Source of the DNA: Perkinsela sp. pyNocScin1
Taxonomy: Eukaryota > Euglenozoa > Kinetoplastea > Prokinetoplastida > Perkinselidae
Length of the DNA: 64,000 bases
NCBI GenBank assembly: GCA_964019655.1
Contig: CAXHTR010000001.1
Span: 1,240,001 to 1,304,000 of the forward strand
Direction: 5' to 3'
Position 1 is the stretch's first letter. Each line of letters begins with the position of its first letter. Below are positions 63,201-64,000 of this stretch, one piece after another. The notes beneath the pieces are model-generated. The model worked only from the letters and a program-made list of their open reading frames with translations. It did not search any database and was not told the DNA's origin. Made by a program: the position numbers and the translations under genes.

Positions 63201-64000
63201 CATTGATGCGGTACTCCAAAATGAACTGCCCACGTCAAATGTTCCCGAAGAAGTCAGTGCAATCGTGAGAGCTCTGATCAAAGCCAATCTTCCTGAAAAA
63301 CTCACGACAGTGCTTGAAAGAGTCGTGATGCATGGTCCCAGGGAGTTTCGACAGAACAAGTACCTGCAGAATCTTCTTATCATTACCGCGATCAAAGCAA
63401 AGAACACAAAGGCAAAAGAGTATATCGACCAGCTTGATGGTTACGACGCGTCTGAAATAGCACGAATTGCCATTACGAATGAAGAGTTTGAAGTCGCATA
63501 CGCATCGTATGTGAAAGCTGAGCTGTATGACGATGCGATGCATGTGCTGGTGGACAACATTCAAGATCTTGATCGCGCAAAAGAGCTGGCCGGGAAATTA
63601 GATACATTCAGACCATGGGCAATTCTAGGCGAGGCCTACCTCACGACGAGAGATATCGCCGCGGCTGTACACGCATTCGTTCAAAGCAAGAATACAAACT
63701 ATCTGACGCAGATTGCAGAATTCGCTGATGAGTCACAGGATTTTCAGCACCTCGTTAAGTATATCCGCATGGTACGGGAAACGAATAAGGAGTCAAACCC
63801 GAAGCTTGACCAGGACCTCTTGTATTGCTTAGCGAAAATTGGTGATATTAGCGAGTTGCAGGCATTCGTCAACACCACGCGAGTCGCAGGTGCCCAGAGC
63901 GTTGCTGAGCGATGCATGAAGGAAGGCTTTGTGGAAGCCGCGTGCACCCTGTTTCGATTCTCAAACGACTTTCTTTCATTGGCTCGTGCGCAAATCCAGA
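60289..64000 (+). CDS. CLTC: Clathrin heavy chain, N-terminal three quarters (cut by window edge)
   Basis: Clathrin heavy chain forms the coat of endocytic and Golgi vesicles. The frame runs from the ATG at 60289 to the window edge, about 1237 codons of a protein normally near 1675. The terminal beta-propeller (about 1-330) reads VVVKEIFNLSNVSGGLQPSS, then CHC-type blades such as VVYWKWIDSHTITFVTDLSV with YHWN. The linker and the first clathrin repeats follow, with GHSPDWKSIVKK where mammalian CHC has GYTPDW. Later repeats include KDFSSDPEVHFRYIEAAV-like and ERIGFANGL-type phrases. The C-terminal trimerisation end is outside. No light chain gene is seen here. Confidence 0.95.
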   Translation, partial: MNKPVVVKEIFNLSNVSGGLQPSSLTFSNIDMQGAKAITIRENISGSGSLVIFNTETSSDIRLPMKDVDSATLNPQGYILALRSNRQIQIYNMELKIRMKTAQVPEDVVYWKWIDSHTITFVTDLSVYHWNIEESEEPKRLFERDAALKYTSVYTYSVDPSQRFCVLIGLKRDGNELVGVAQLYSYRRNASLITSGINACFVPGEKVGLCLSSKTGAEGDVCILALSDEADLSKIVQMQTPLTYANADDFPVAMHILPKYKITCMITRSGMLSLIDCSSGVKIFSDRISDQTIFCAVPNDAEGFQVVNAVGGVLSIKVKESEILQYFSSNLNDKALAASIASNTGLPGGQELVQSSLKDFLDAKDIDNAIKCVLQSPNGALRTKDTIILFTECGRHNPEITPPPISTYYKHILATGKLNEIESYEFTKAVLQRGGLATLKKLIEDEKLEISGELGRIIAPHDDELALRVLHRANEHEKVIMVLLGRGDLSKAKAYCERIGHSPDWKSIVKKCIEQKLDISVQIATMLHRLPGHGGVEPDELVNLFLRSQCIKQLTLYLIEILKGDNPEDSHLHTRLLEINLKHSPPQVAEQIFIQKIVSHFDAQVIAPLCEKAQLHRWAIVCYSKAQQESGHQIAVMKDMKRCMRKLQDFGADWLLDLFGGLSKDDGIELFQELVENGADECYKVTVQIAAKYYSIFGITPLVNIFLKKSAFKSIFFFLGSVKDFSSDPEVHFRYIEAAVHADEIAEVESFTRLTSTYDAMRAKDFLFESSLADARPLINVCDKNDYVQELIKYFVQEKKFSEIEKYVQKHRPDRTPEVVGILLDHGCDEDTIAGLILSVGSMCDSEALIVEVEKRSKIMVLQPWLEQKLRDKSKEVAVYNLLAKIYVNQGKANDFLKSNDLYDPTVIGTYCEKREPQMAFISFSKGGCDADVIRIGFANGLFKELAGYLMKRQNTDLWCTALEKESRDELIDAVLQNELPTSNVPEEVSAIVRALIKANLPEKLTTVLERVVMHGPREFRQNKYLQNLLIITAIKAKNTKAKEYIDQLDGYDASEIARIAITNEEFEVAYASYVKAELYDDAMHVLVDNIQDLDRAKELAGKLDTFRPWAILGEAYLTTRDIAAAVHAFVQSKNTNYLTQIAEFADESQDFQHLVKYIRMVRETNKESNPKLDQDLLYCLAKIGDISELQAFVNTTRVAGAQSVAERCMKEGFVEAACTLFRFSNDFLSLARAQIQ

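Noticed and set aside
1-64000. Spliceosomal introns and CRISPR arrays
   Set aside because: All recognised genes are uninterrupted, and no regular direct-repeat and spacer pattern was seen.

Overview
This window is protein-coding nuclear DNA from a kinetoplastid protist. The strongest single marker is a near-textbook kinetoplastid membrane protein 11 (KMP-11; 92 aa, at 14407-14685). Ribosomal protein L5/uL18, short Alba-domain and SBDS proteins of kinetoplastid type support it. No gene shows an intron. All genes on the left half (1-34623) lie on the minus strand and all on the right half (35757-64000) on the plus strand, with short gaps that often hold a pyrimidine tract and an AG just before the ATG. 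That is the layout of two divergent polycistronic units whose mRNAs are separated by trans-splicing. The compact, moderately AT-rich genome and absence of obvious flagellar genes here would suit a reduced lineage such as Perkinsela or another non-trypanosomatid, but the species is inference.

Left unit, read from the strand switch outward: a CTF4/AND-1 replication adaptor, an Alba protein, a J-domain protein, ribosomal eL14, a CDK11-like kinase, PDS5, a small mitochondrial membrane protein, the NatA subunit NAA15, two unknowns (one propeller-like), a twin-CX9C CHCH protein, a metallo-beta-lactamase hydrolase with one altered metal ligand, prohibitin 1, SBDS, CACYBP, a STE20-like kinase, KMP-11, an unknown, a small-Tim-like protein, a 2-hydroxyacid dehydrogenase, a mitochondrial HMG-like protein, the meiotic recombinase DMC1, an unknown, an MscS channel, proteasome alpha7, a MYND/MSS51 protein, a sugar transporter, an ARM-like protein, a ZCCHC10-like zinc knuckle and the N-terminal part of oligosaccharyltransferase STT3, cut by the window edge.

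Between the units lies a strand-switch region of about 1.1 kb (34624-35756). It holds a 203-bp element with 10-bp terminal inverted repeats beginning CAGGGG and a degenerate 8-bp target duplication, looking like a hAT-type MITE. DNA transposons are not a normal part of the known kinetoplastid repertoire, so this is the most unexpected feature.

Right unit: uL18, an ArfGAP, a Myb-like protein, ERCC1, a divergent kinase, eEF1B-gamma, a probable mitochondrial protein, a TPR co-chaperone-like protein, uL15, a large helical-repeat protein, a 1-kb gene-poor stretch with a possible 29-residue membrane microprotein, a mitochondrial coiled-coil protein, an EngB-type GTPase, an unknown nuclear-type protein, a 1332-residue secreted/membrane protein of unknown family, a second large helical-repeat protein, a WD40 protein, a mitochondrial-type J protein and most of clathrin heavy chain (cut by the right edge).

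As is usual for kinetoplastids, neighbours are not grouped by pathway, though genome-maintenance genes (CTF4, PDS5, DMC1, ERCC1) and mitochondrial biogenesis genes are well represented. Protein identities come from recognising family motifs by eye; no search was run.
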